Source: Blattamonas nauphoetae
Lineage: Eukaryota; Preaxostyla; Oxymonadida
Direction of reading: 5' to 3'
DNA: 64,000 nt
Assembly (NCBI GenBank): GCA_033064195.1
Contig: JARBJD010000165.1
Coordinates: forward strand, 1-64,000
In this document: positions 20,161 through 31,264 of the stretch, one piece after another
How positions within the stretch are numbered: position 1 is the stretch's first letter
Layout of the letters: every line of letters begins with the position of its first letter
Notes under the pieces: model-generated
Seen by the model: the letters and a program-made list of their open reading frames with translations, nothing else
Told to the model about the DNA's origin: nothing
Databases searched by the model: none
Program-made: the position numbers and the translations under genes

Positions 20161-23100
20161 GGCGCAGTGTTGCCGTCCTCGGTTGCATGGACTGTGGGAC
20201 GGTCACTTCTCCATGCGGATCACGAGAAGGATCGAAGCGATGATCAGAATGTGTTGCTGTCCTCGGTTGCATGGACTGTGTGATGGTCACTTCTCCATGC
20301 GGATCACGAGAAGGATCGAAGCGATGATCAGAATGTGTTGCTGTCCTCGGTTGCATGGACTGTGTGATGGTCACTTCTCCATGCGGATCACGAGAAGGAT
20401 CGAAGCGATGATCAGAATGTGTTGCCGTCCTCGGTTGCATGGACTGTGTGATCGTCACTTCTCCATGCGGATCACAAGTAGGATCGAAGCGATGATCAGA
20501 ATGTGTTGCCGTCCTCGGTTGCATGGACTGTGTGATGGTCACTTCTCCATGCGGATCACAAGTAGGATCGAAGCGATGATCAGAATGTGTTGCCGTCCTC
20601 GGTTGCATGGACTGTGTGATCGTCACTTCTCCATGCGGATCACAAGTAGGATCGAAGCGATGATCAGAATGAGTTGCCGTCCTCGGTTGCATGGACTGTG
20701 TGATGGTCACTTCTCCATGCGGATCACAAGTAGGATCGAAGCGATGATCAGAATTTGTTGCCGTCCTCGGTTGCATGGACTGTGTGATCGTCACTTCTCC
20801 ATGCGGATCACAAGTAGGATCGAAGCGATGATCAGAATGAGTTGCCGTCCTCGGTTGCATGGACTGTGTGATGGTCACTTCTCCATGCGGATCACAAGTA
20901 GGATCGAAGCGATGATCAGAATGTGTTGCCGTCCTCGGTTGCATGGACTGTGTGATCGTCACTTCTCCATGCGGATCACAAGTAGGATCGAAGCGATGAT
21001 CAGAATGTGTTGCCGTCCTCGGTTGCATGGACTGTGTGATCGTCACTTCTCCATGCGGATCACAAGTAGGATCGAAGCGATGATCAGAATTTGTTGCCGT
21101 CCTCGGTTGCATGGACTGTGTGATCGTCACTTCTCCATGCGGATCACAAGTAGGATCGAAGCGATGATCAGAATGAGTTGCCGTCCTCGGTTGCATGGAC
21201 TGTGTGATCGTCACTTCTCCATGCGGATCACAAGTAGGATCGAAGCGATGATCAGAATTTGTTGCCGTCCTCGGTTGCATGGACTGTGTGATCGTCACTT
21301 CTCCATGCGGATCACAAGTAGGATCGAAGCGATGATCAGAATGTGTTGCTGTCCTCGGTTGCATGGACTGTGTGATGGTCACTTCTCCATGCGGATCACA
21401 AGTAGGATCGAAGCGATGATCAGAATGTGTTGCCGTCCTCGGTTGCATGGACTGTGTGATGGTCACTTCTCCATGCGGATCACGAGAAGGATCGAAGCGA
21501 TGATCAGAATGTGTTGCTGTCCTCGGTTGCATGGACTGTGTGATGGTCACTTCTCCATGCGGATCACGAGAAGGATCGAAGCGATGATCAGAATGTGTTG
21601 CTGTCCTCGGTTGCATGGACTGTGTGATCGTCACTTCTCCATGCGGATCACAAGTAGGATCGAAGCGATGATCAGAATGTGTTGCCATCCTCTGCTGGAT
21701 GGACGGTGTGATGTTCATTCCTCGATGAGGATCATGAGATGGATCTGAGTGATGAACTTTCAACATCAGAAGTGGATTCTCCCAGGGAAAACCATAACGG
21801 ATTGTCATATCATGAAGGCTGGAGGGATTTATTCCCTCATTGGTTAACATAGAAAGAGGAAATACCAGGGGAACATCAGAAGGCACTTCGATTCCATGTT
21901 TGGCGTAGAAAGATTCAATGTCAGTCCGAGAAATTCTTACAGGAGCTGTAGAACGATTATTAGACCGGTTCGACGATTCACCGTGGCTCAATGAAGCATC
22001 TCTCCCAGTCAGGGGCAATTGTTGAGGAGTCTTCAGAAGTGGATCGCATGGTGCCACAGGATCGGGGTCTTTCTCGTCAGATTGAATATTCTTGAAGCGG
22101 GGTCTGTCAGGAGGACCGTCCTCTGCAGATGAGGCATGTGATGTGTTGTCGACATAGCCAAGTATCCCGAGCAGCTTGATCACAGAAGGGTGTAACTCAA
22201 CAATACTTGTGAGATCAGCTCGGCGATTCCAAAATGTGTCTTTTGTCAGCCCCAGGCACCGCATCATCGCGACGAACTCTCCGTCGCTCCACAATGGATA
22301 ATCTCCTGCCCAACTCGAGATATGTCTGGGCTCGTGCTCCATGTGTTTCTGGAATGTGGCAGGTGATGCGGCATACACCGTGAACACGTCGCACATGGCT
22401 TGGTTTGCGAACGGATCTACAGAGTCCACAATCCGAATCACGGGGAAGCCTTTGGTGTAGAGAGTTTCTTCAAGCGAGGAGGGATGGCTTCGAACTCTGA
22501 TTGGGTTGCTTTGATTCGATTTATCAACAAGAATCGTGATCACTGGCATGTCTGGGAGGATGTAGAGAATTGCCTGAAAATCATGGAAGACGAGAAAAAT
22601 GCAAACCACTTTCTCCAACCGCTGCATCAGACGATAAATCAGAGATATCAACATCTGCGATTTCCCTGTCCCTGGTTGCCCATTCACATAAATCGCCCGA
22701 AAATAGTCGTCTCGCATGAGATTCGTATTGATAAGTCCGTCGAAAGGTGAGACATTCGCATATTTGTAAGATTTCCAGTCAGAACTTTCTTTATTGCTGT
22801 TGCAGTGCTGTCGGAGATGGTTCAGATCGTCTTGTGTTAACGCTGCTCCTGAGTTGCTCCTCCAAAAATGTTCGATTACCCCGATCTGGAATTCTTCCCA
22901 GTAGTTTCTGATATAGATTTTCTTTCGATCCCTGAACTTCGAATCAAGGGTTGGCATCGAGACGACTCGGCCTTCTGGAGTTGTGTAAAACATGTCATAT
23001 AGACTTCCCATGAGGTGTAAACGGTCCTTCAGCTCTTCTTCAGTTTCGGTAGCAACAACATCAGCTCGATTGATGAATATTTTGGGAATCGCGACGACTT

Positions 23101-23503
23101 TTATTGGTTTGAGATTGCCATCTTCCTGAACAGGCCAGCATTCCCTCAAATCTTTTATCGTCACTAATGGTGGATCGTATTGATACCCAGAGAATCCAAC
23201 CAGCTTGATCCATTCCCGATTGTGTTGAAAGCGTGATGTATCTTGATTGTCGACTCTGCCAAGTCGACCAGTTTCGTGAGGCAGAGGAACAGAACACGGA
23301 AATTGAATGGTAATGTCCACATGTGTATCTTTGAGATGATTGTTCAGTGTGCCGTACAAATCGAGGATGTTGGAAGATAAAGTCATCTCGATTTGTCTAT
23401 CTGTGGGAGAGTCATCTGTTGAGGAGAGTAAATCAAAGTTTTCAGGGACATGGGGATCTGCGATGAGTTGATAGGGGATCCTGAATGTGTCTGGGTGCGG
23501 CAT
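20087..23503 (-). CDS. Crinkler/RHS-like P-loop NTPase with a 28-residue-repeat tail
   Basis: The N-terminal 210 residues match the second copy at 26479-29160 (FRIPYQLIADP, LSSTDDSPTDRQIEM, DITIQFPC). A P-loop follows (VNGQPGTGKSQM), then hydrophobic strands (MPVITILVD), VIRIVDS and a W...F segment (YPLWSDGEF...DTFWNRR). This arrangement is that of the NTPase module known from Crinkler effectors and trypanosome RHS proteins, a transposon-derived class (family knowledge). After a polar linker the protein ends in the 84-bp-repeat-coded tail. Upstream codons (VPNRRFYF) are also conserved, so translation may begin earlier than the ATG chosen here. It starts 114 bp from the divergent armadillo gene. 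Cellular target unknown. Confidence 0.68.
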   Translation of the reverse strand: MPHPDTFRIPYQLIADPHVPENFDLLSSTDDSPTDRQIEMTLSSNILDLYGTLNNHLKDTHVDITIQFPCSVPLPHETGRLGRVDNQDTSRFQHNREWIKLVGFSGYQYDPPLVTIKDLRECWPVQEDGNLKPIKVVAIPKIFINRADVVATETEEELKDRLHLMGSLYDMFYTTPEGRVVSMPTLDSKFRDRKKIYIRNYWEEFQIGVIEHFWRSNSGAALTQDDLNHLRQHCNSNKESSDWKSYKYANVSPFDGLINTNLMRDDYFRAIYVNGQPGTGKSQMLISLIYRLMQRLEKVVCIFLVFHDFQAILYILPDMPVITILVDKSNQSNPIRVRSHPSSLEETLYTKGFPVIRIVDSVDPFANQAMCDVFTVYAASPATFQKHMEHEPRHISSWAGDYPLWSDGEFVAMMRCLGLTKDTFWNRRADLTSIVELHPSVIKLLGILGYVDNTSHASSAEDGPPDRPRFKNIQSDEKDPDPVAPCDPLLKTPQQLPLTGRDASLSHGESSNRSNNRSTAPVRISRTDIESFYAKHGIEVPSDVPLVFPLSMLTNEGINPSSLHDMTIRYGFPWENPLLMLKVHHSDPSHDPHRGMNITPSIQQRMATHSDHRFDPTCDPHGEVTITQSMQPRTATHSDHRFDPSRDPHGEVTITQSMQPRTATHSDHRFDPSRDPHGEVTITQSMQPRTATHSDHRFDPTCDPHGEVTITQSMQPRTATHSDHRFDPTCDPHGEVTITQSMQPRTATNSDHRFDPTCDPHGEVTITQSMQPRTATHSDHRFDPTCDPHGEVTITQSMQPRTATNSDHRFDPTCDPHGEVTITQSMQPRTATHSDHRFDPTCDPHGEVTITQSMQPRTATHSDHRFDPTCDPHGEVTITQSMQPRTATHSDHRFDPTCDPHGEVTITQSMQPRTATNSDHRFDPTCDPHGEVTITQSMQPRTATHSDHRFDPTCDPHGEVTITQSMQPRTATHSDHRFDPTCDPHGEVTITQSMQPRTATHSDHRFDPTCDPHGEVTITQSMQPRTATHSDHRFDPSRDPHGEVTITQSMQPRTATHSDHRFDPSRDPHGEVTITQSMQPRTATHSDHRFDPSRDPHGEVTVPQSMQPRTATLRRRKAQNSSPSLMCGTAHFRWKMLN
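20170..21765 (-). repeat. 84-bp tandem repeat, 18 copies plus one degenerate copy
   Basis: The unit is 84 bp, or 28 codons on the minus strand (THSDHRFDPTCDPHGEV is the start of the coded unit). Eighteen full copies are nearly identical and vary at only a few positions: TC or SR after DP, H or N, and GATCG or GATGG. A diverged 19th unit lies at the inner edge (about 21685-21765). End copies resemble each other (SR type) while middle copies are of TC type, which suggests unequal exchange from the middle. Because 84 is a multiple of three, the opposite strand is also open. Confidence 0.95.
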
Positions 23504-23617
23504 ATTGAACTCTGACCTGGAGAAATAGAAGCGCCTATTTGGGACTTCGTTCAAAGTCTTGCTGTGACTCTTTCTCGTCTTTTCCGGACAAAGAAGTATC
23601 ACTATCCTCTCCGAAAG

Positions 23618-25610
23618 ATGCACCACCGATTCTTTGATCTTGAGGGATCTTTTAAAGAAGAAATTCAACATCTTCGCGATGGTGATTCTCTTGGATTGAG
23701 ATCATCTCGAAGAAACGAACTACACCAACAAAATCCTCTCGACAATCCACGACAGAGCATTTCTGACCAAATTTTCGACCTCTCAACCTTATTAGAGAGT
23801 GAGGATGACACATCACTTCTGTCAACGCTCTCGTCAATCAAAGTCCTAACCGAGAATTCGGATGGTGATGAAGTCGTAACCCTCATCATACAAGCAAATA
23901 TCATTGACAAGCTTCAAAAAATTGTTTCGTCGAATGAAAATAGGACCGTTTTGGTATTTTTTACTTCTTTCATTATCTCTCCAGATGAGAGTATATTACC
24001 TCCTCGCTCGTCTAAGTGTGCCATTCGATTGTTTATTTTGTTCAGCGCGTGTGTCCGTTGCAGTTGTGTCAAGAATAATGGTTCCTACCTTTTTATCTAA
24101 GAGTCTGTCGCTCGTCTCGACAGCGGATGATGATCTTACCCTGAATGTTGGGTTTTTTTCTCCGCATCATTTTTGTTTTATTTTCAGGTTCTTCATGTGT
24201 TGTACAATTCCGCTGTAGCTGGCCAGGATTTCAGTCGTTTTGAAGTGGAAAATGGTGTTACTGGTCCTCTTCTGCAATATCTGCTTGAATGCCAGCCGGC
24301 ATGGGTTCGTCGAAGTGACAAGAGTTGCTGTGGCAGATTGGAACTGGAGGAGCGCCGAAAACAGACGATCTCAAAAAGCCTGCTTCTCCTGACCAAACTG
24401 ATCAAAATATCGTTTCCAGACACTCTGAAACACTTGGTTGTGACAGCATGTGTTCCATACTTTCTGAGCAGGGACAGACATGTTCAACTCCTGGCACTGC
24501 AATATGCGCATCTTTTTGTGCCGAAATCAGAAATGGGGTATTTCTTGCAGTTCTCGCTTCCAAACAACCAGATGAATGCCTCAGACCAGACAAGGATTCC
24601 TGTTCTCCTTTTTCTTGTGGACTTGCTAAGAGAAAAACAAATGGAATACGAGCAAAACGTGCGAGCGTACCACGTCTTCCAGCGAGCGTGTGCAGACATC
24701 AGAAATCAACTGAAGTATCCAAAAGGAATGACCCAGCCAGAACCTTCTTGTCTAGGAACTGTTGAAGGCGAAGTGATGATGGTTTTACAGACTTACTTGA
24801 AGACGATAGGGACGCTTCTTGCGATCTTCGGGGAGCTTGCATATTTGTTAAAGGAACACGAACAAGTATGTGCTCTTTTCGTTAACATTGTTTGAGATTA
24901 TGAGAATCACCGGAATATATCCGCTCTTGGGAGTCATGTTGATCTGGTCGCTTGTCTTCACGTATAAAGACATTCCACCTCCCTTACCGTCAGCTGAAGA
25001 GGATTATGAATATTTCCGAACGGCAGTGGAGACTAATTCTCAGCTTAAGGAGCCTTTTAGCCTGCTTGAACCTCTCAGAACCGCCTTCAGACAACTCAAC
25101 TTATTGCCACCTCTTGCATATCGGGACAACATTCGAACGTTCATTCATCGTGATATCGTTGATTGTGCCGTGTTCCTATGTCAATTTCTGGGGCTGAAGG
25201 GGCCGCAAGATTTTCTCCGGAATAATCTGCTGTTTTTACTCAGAAACGTGTTGGACGGGACACCTGCACATACTGAAATTGTTGTTTCTTCACTGTTCCC
25301 GGGCTTGCCAGCCACAGAGGCAACAAAGATAGTGATTTCCTTCCTAAAAACAATCCTGCCCAAACTTTCGACGAAATCGCCGACCGAAACGATGCGATGT
25401 ATTGATTTGTTAACTGGCCTGCCATCGGAACATCAGTCCGTGTTGTTTGAATCCGAAATACTGCAACATGCGTGGAACCAACAAAGGGATCTGGACATGG
25501 AGGGAGCGAGGTATCTGGTGCATTCGACCGATGCACTTGTCCAACAATACGACTCATTTCGTGTTCTTGGACCTACTCTCTTCAACTCACTAGTACTCAG
25601 ATGCAGTTAA
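23618..25610 (+). CDS. Armadillo-like protein, three exons (575 aa)
   Basis: Exons 23618-23953, 24188-24865 and 24897-25610 join in phase. The first intron is 234 nt (GTATTT...TTTCAG). The second would be only 31 nt (GTATGT...TTTGAG) and contains TTAAC as a possible branch site. The first joint rebuilds an armadillo-type repeat: DKLQKIVSSNENRTVL continues into VLHVLYNSAVAGQDF and then ENGVTGPLLQYL. The N-terminus is basic and polar (FKEEIQHLRDGDS...SRRNEL), faintly like an importin-alpha start, but the identity is not proven. The stop used is TAA at 25608. The same frame stays open afterwards to 25931, so a different last exon cannot be excluded. Confidence 0.7.
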
Positions 25611-25642
25611 ACTCAATCAACAATTATCAGATCTCACCACAG

Positions 25643-25931
25643 ATTAATTGTTTCTTTGTCACTTCACGACTCAACCATTTCGAGAAAATCCCACAATAAA
25701 CGTAGAGTTGTGCTCCGTCTGTTACCTCGGACAATTGGATTCGTGATTCAAACGGTATTGGAGCTTGTCAAGTCAGATTTTCCATTTGATGCAGATTTTG
25801 AAGGGAATATCGAGACTATACTTCATTCTCTGTGCCCAAGCTCAGGTATCGTCACAACTGACTTTCTGTTGTACGATCTCGTGCCATCTCGGAAAAAACC
25901 GCTCTCGGGATTTGTTGAATTGGGAGAATAA
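25643..25931 (+). other. Possible last exon or read-through frame of the armadillo gene
   Basis: After the TAA at 25608 the same phase stays open to 25931 and codes for plausible sequence (VVLRLLPRTIGFVIQTVLEL, then GFVELGE). No GT-AG intron that both removes the stop and keeps this phase was found. It may be an unrecognised exon, a decayed end, or chance. Confidence 0.3.
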
Positions 25932-26478
25932 TTTTCAATTGTGCCATCACAGTATGGTCTGTCACAAAATGTGAAAATTAGCCTAATTATCATTTCGCTG
26001 TTCAATAGACAGAGTACAGGTGAATTTTTGGATTTCAAGCCTGATCGAGCTTGAAACGGCCTTTTGAAGATCAGCACATTTTTGCACACTGTTTTTTGCA
26101 AAACAAGTTCAAAGACAGGGAAAGGATGGAAAACAACAAAAAAAGAGGTCTCTATGTGAGACAATGGAAATAAATCATCCATTAAAGAGAAAAATTGAAA
26201 ACACGTGAGATTTCTGGGTTGATCGAGACAACTACTATGGTTTATTGAAATAGAAAAAAAGTTCACAAATGATGTATTTCGAGATGATAAACGAAAAAAG
26301 ACGATTTTTTTGGAGAGTTTCTGCGTCTGTGCAATTTGGTGACGGGTCCTTCTCTCATCACGAAACCATCTTATCAGCTGAATATCATCTAAGTGATTCC
26401 ACTCATTGAAAAAAGCGATGAATCTAATGATGTGACAAATGAAGAGAAGTGTCCTGAGATGAATTCTCACTTGCCCCT
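25932..26478. other. Intergenic region, nothing recognised
   Basis: About 550 bp between the armadillo gene (+) and the 3' end of the second Crinkler/RHS-like gene (-). AT-rich, with only shadow frames. Confidence 0.5.
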
Positions 26479-29160
26479 TCAATCCGAGTCTTTTTTCGGG
26501 AGCTGAATGTCTTCTTCACGATCCTCTTCGTCCACTTCACCGAAATAGCCTGATCTACCATCGTTCGTAGATACCTTGGTGCCATCGCCACGTTGAATGT
26601 ACCTTTCAAGGATGTCGTCTTGTCCCAGAGTCAAATTGGGCCTCATCACGAAACATTTTCTCAACTCTTGACAGGTCGATGTCCACCTCATCGTTATTGG
26701 CGGATATTTCACGACAAGTCGGTCCGATGTCGAATGTTCATTGAACAAGAGATCAGCGATCGACACCACTCCAGTGTTGTAAGGAAGAGGGACGGCTGAC
26801 TTCGGTCCGGACATCCAGTCGTGGTCGGATCGTTGCGAGTCTGGAAAAACAACGGTTTGCTTCATGAACGGTTCCACATGTTCCGGTCGGACAATCCAGA
26901 TGAAGAACACATCCACTGTCGTGCGTGGTCTCAGAATGTTCTCCCCATTTTTCTTCGAGCCGACCGCTTCCCGGTTTCCTGTTTCTGGCAGAGGCATCGC
27001 ACACTGATTCTCAAGCAGCGTCTTCAGTCGCTCGATCAGCTGATAGTCCATCAATTTAGGCCAATCATTCACAGTGTTTTGGAACGCAAACAACTTGATC
27101 CTCCCGTCAACAAGAAGGTAGATGAATGAGTCAATTCCCTTCCAAGGATCTTCAGTGGAATCTGACTTAGGATCGTGGAGGGTTTCATAATAAAGGACAT
27201 TGTTGGAAAAGCGTTGAAGCTCATCCAATTGAGAGGACAGCAAGGGACATCGAGAAATCACAGGTAATGCGCAATCGAAGGTTTGGAAGCGGTCTGGTGT
27301 GGCTGTGTGCACGGTGAATTTGGCAGGAGAGCGAAACAATTCTTGGTTCACGTCATGTTTCAAGGTCCGGTATTGGTTCGGGTGGAGTCTCGTTACAAAC
27401 GCCAGCAAGCGAGATGCAAAAAAACTCACAGGACGATTTCGGTAGTGTGAGGCGATCAGTGGGCCGAACACGCTTCTCAGTTCCTTCTCGTCGGGTGTGA
27501 TCTCGTGTGATCCAAACTTCTGGCTCATTTCTCCGAAGAATGTGTTCAAGTCGGCGCTGAGGGCACGTGGACACAGTCCAAACACTTCAATCACATTCAG
27601 GTAGACAAACACGTTGAAGTCGGACAAAGACGTGCTCTCCGAAAAGCTTCCTTCAGCCGATGATTGTGCTTGGCATCTCCTGACTGTTGAGTCATCTGCT
27701 TCTTCCGCGATATAGCCATGTGCTGCGAGCAGCTTGATCACAGAAGGGTGCAACTCAACAATACTGGTGAGATCAACTCGGCGGTTCCAAAATGTGTCTT
27801 TTGTCAGCCCCAGGCACTGGATCATCGTGTAGAACTCACGACTCGTCCAAAACGGAGAATAGGTTTTGCACGTTCTGATGTTCATGGGCATGTTCCTCAT
27901 GTGTTGTTCAAATTGCGTCGACGAGGCTGTATACACAGTGAAGATGTTTTCCATGTTTTTCTTTGCGAACGGATCTTCGGAGTCCACGATGCGAATCACA
28001 GGGAAATCATCAGTGTAGTATGTTTCTTCAAGCGACGAGGTGTGGGAGCGAACTCGGATTGGGTTGGAAAGGTCCGAATGATCAATCAGAATCGTGATCA
28101 CAGGCATGTCTGGGAGGATGTAGAGAATTGCCTGAAAAATATTGAAGATGATATCAAAACAAACCACTTTCTCCAACCGCTGCATCAGACGATAAATCAG
28201 ATATATCAACATCTGAGACTTCCCTGTCCCTGGTTGCCCATTCACAAGAAATCTCTTCACGAATTCGCCTTCCGGGTGATATTTGTTGAGATCAGTGGCA
28301 AATGGCTCGGAGTACGCACGGAGTGAAGATATCCATTCTGGAATGCTGTGCATAGACTGTAGAAGTCTTTGGTCTGCATCACCTAAGGCTCCAACGAGGT
28401 GGTCATCGACTGGGCTCACTGGGAAATGGGCTGTGTTGCGCTCTGATATGGGGAGCCCTTGTACATCCATCTTAAAGTGTTTGATGACCACTTCTTGGAA
28501 GAGGTGTCAGCAATCTCTGATCCAGTGTTTTCGTGGCTCTTTGAACTTCGAATCAAGTGTTGGGATTGAGATGACTCGGCCTTCTGTCTTCGTGAAGAAA
28601 AGATCGTGCAACTTCCCCATGAGGCGTAAACGCTCCATCAACTTTGTTACATTGACTTTAGCGAGGAGCCGTGGGTTTTCTATGAATTGTTTCGGAATCG
28701 CTACAACTTGGATTGGTTTGTGAGTGCCATCTTCTTGAACAGGCCAACAATCCTTCAAACTGTTGATTGTCACAGATAATGGATCGTATTCATAACCAGA
28801 ACATCCAACTAGCCCGATCCATTCCGAATCGCGTGCAGCGTGTGAAGGATCTTGATTCGCCTCGTCAAGGAGATCGGCGGCTTGAAATAGTGGCTCAGAA
28901 CACGGAAATTGAATGGTAATGTCCACATGTGTATCTTTGAGATGATTGTTCAGTGTGCCGTACAAATCGAGGATGTTGGAAGAGAAAGTCATCTCGATTT
29001 GTCTATCTGTGGGAGAGTCATCTGTTGAGGAGAGTAAATCAAAGTTTTCAGGAGCATTGGGATCTGCCACGAGCTGATAGGGGATCCTGAAAGTGTCTGA
29101 ATGCGACATGAGGAATTCTGAACTGGAGAAATTGAAGCGCCTATTTGGGACTTTAAGCAT
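26479..29160 (-). CDS. Crinkler/RHS-like P-loop NTPase with nuclease-like C-terminus, interrupted copy
   Basis: This is the paralogue of the 20087-23503 gene and shares its N-terminal part and P-loop (VNGQPGTGKSQM) almost exactly. The C-terminal 400 residues have the look of the PD-(D/E)XK-type domain of the Crinkler class. GIDSFIYLLVDG is followed by LFAFQNTVNDW, which gives the D...F-Q-x-T pattern known from those proteins. Known members pair such an NTPase with a nuclease and are thought to derive from transposons (family knowledge). The copy looks interrupted by about one break between its N-terminal part and the NTPase part. The ATG near 29160 lies 36 bp from the divergent kinase gene. 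Confidence 0.65.
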
Positions 29161-29196
29161 CGCCTTTTGAATCAAACAATCTGATTAAGTGAGACA

Positions 29197-31264
29197 ATGA
29201 ACGCACCACCCGGATGTATATTCCATTTCTCGATTCATGTATTGTGATATCATCATCCTTATCTCGCAGATGGATTTGTTCGCCACATCAGCGATGGAGG
29301 ATTTGGAACAGTTCTTGAAGTGTCGGAAAACTCAACAGGAGAGCATTTTGCAGCTAAAATGATGCGAAGCATGTCAGAGAAAGACAAGGAGCGAATTGGG
29401 CGTGAAGTTCATCGACTCCGAACTTTTGTTCATCCTGGAATTGTGGGACTGAAGGAATTGGTGCCGATGGAGAACATGGAGGCGATTGTGATGGAACTGG
29501 GAGGACAATCTCTTGCTCAACTGGTGAAATCTCACTCGGAACGTGGAGTTCTGATTGATCGTCATGTTTGTCGATTTCATCACTATTTTGATCTTAATGT
29601 TCCTATTTCTTTCTTTGCTGCCTTTTCATCATTGTTATTTCGCGATTCCATCATTTTTCATGATTATTCGATTTGGATATTGTTCAGATTGTTTATCAAG
29701 TGATGGTCGATATTTCGTCGGCACTTTGTTTCATGCACAACCACGGAACGGAACCAACAGCACATGGAGACGTGAAATTGGAGAACATTCTCCTTTTTAG
29801 AGATGGCCATGCGAAATTGTGTATGTTCCATTCCTTCTTTCTCTCTCATCTCTTCCTCTTCGCTTTCTCCTTCTCTTTCGCTCTCATCTCCACGTTATCC
29901 CTTCCACCTCCCATCTTCTTTCCATTCCATCCTTCTTTCTCTCTTATCATGTCTGTTCTGCGCTGTGTTTCAGGTGATCTTGGAGGTGCAGAATCGGAAG
30001 ATGTCAGCTCGACGCGTGGAGTGATGTCGATGCAATACGTGTCGCCGGAACGAATGGATGACGAAAACGGCCGAGCAAGAGCTTCTGCAGATGTGTGGGC
30101 GTTGGGGATTGTTCTTCACTGGCTCCTGTTTGGGAAAGGGTTGTTCTCGGGACAAACGATGGTCAAGTTAGTTCGTGAGATTGGGTCGTTCAAACCATCG
30201 CAGATTGAGATGAGTTGTGGCGAGGAAGAGCGGGAACTGCTGATGCGAATGTTGGATCCTGTTTGCCACAATCTCTTCTCTTCTCTGATTATTTCCTTGT
30301 TTCTCCTTCCATTGCTTTTTTCTATTCTCTCTCCATCATTTTCTGTATGTATGTCTCTTTGGTGCGTGTTTAGGATGAAGGATCTCGATTGACGAGCAAA
30401 CAACTTGTGGAATCGTCGATTCTGCGATGTCTGATCAACTCGAAAGAGGAAGGATGGAAACTGATTGAGATGAAATCAAAAGAGATGGAAAAAGCTGAAA
30501 AAGAACGAAATGAGCTGCAGAATGAACTGAAGAAACTGCAGAAGGAAAAGGAAGAATGCCAGAATGAACTGAAGAGCAAGATGGAAGAAATTGCAGCGAT
30601 GACGCATCATGAGCAGCCAAAAGTGAATTATGTGAAAGATGAAGCAAGGAAGGGAACAGAACAGCAACTCGAAGGAAAACAAGAAAAGACAGATGAGCGA
30701 GTTGTGTCGATCAGAAACGGGGCAGATGCGATCGAATGGTTCGAATCCGAACGATGGTGGCTGGTTGACTCTGTCTTCACCTGTCACAAACCATCCATGA
30801 CCACTCTTCTCACATTCTCATTTGGGAAGGTTGTTGCTCGATTCACTTTCACCATACAACAGATCACAGCCGAATTTAAACTTGGCATTGTCGCTTCTTC
30901 AATGACCGACAGCGTGAAAGGGAGCAGCTTTACAGGACATTTCGGTGGAGCGGGATGGAACGTGTTTGGAGACACCAGAGCTGCTGTTCAGCACGGGTGT
31001 TCTGTTACATATGGATCTGTGTGTGCACGTGGGAAGGAAGGACAGCGAGTGATATTGGAGGCAGATGGTCGATATGGAAAAAGAACACTTCGGCTGAGTC
31101 AGGATGGACAGACACAACCCACTTTCTTCTCCCACATTACTATCCCCTTCCGATTCGCAATTATTGTCTGTGGACGAGACGATTCAGTTCAGATTGACTC
31201 ACTTGAAGAGCTGACAGAACCAACACTGACAGGAGGCACAAGAGAAATAAAAATGGATGACTGA
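29197..31264 (+). CDS. Protein kinase with coiled coil and SPRY-like C-terminus, five exons (541 aa)
   Basis: Exons 29197-29215, 29270-29565, 29688-29820, 29974-30260 and 30374-31264 join in phase with GT-AG introns of 54, 122, 153 and 113 nt. Kinase motifs: glycine loop SDGGFGTV; Lys in FAAKMM; alpha-C Glu in REVHRL; hinge VMELGG; catalytic HGDVKLEN (HGD instead of HRD); DLG instead of DFG, rebuilt across the third splice joint; YVSPERM; DVWALGIVLHWLLFG. All catalytic residues are present, so it is probably active. A long coiled coil follows (KEMEKAEKERNELQNELKKL). Next comes a SPRY-like domain (GQRVILEADGRYGKRTLRL...IPFRFAI) shared with the 13935-15816 protein. It is probably a Ser/Thr kinase steered by its C-terminal binding domain; substrate unknown. 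Confidence 0.9.

Noticed and set aside
20147-21748. 533-codon open frame on the plus strand across the tandem repeat
   Set aside because: The 84-bp unit is a multiple of three, so a stop-free unit keeps any frame open. The minus strand carries the frame continuous with the NTPase gene, and the plus frame has no homology or sensible composition.
20170-21765. CRISPR-like array
   Set aside because: The units are directly adjacent and nearly identical over all 84 bp, with no unique spacers, and the DNA is eukaryotic.
25608-25610. Reassigned TAA or TAG codons, as in some related flagellates
   Set aside because: TAA ends the polymerase, the SPRY-like protein and ARM/HEAT A at sensible points, and long genes contain no internal TAA or TAG. 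The two odd cases are too few to support another code.
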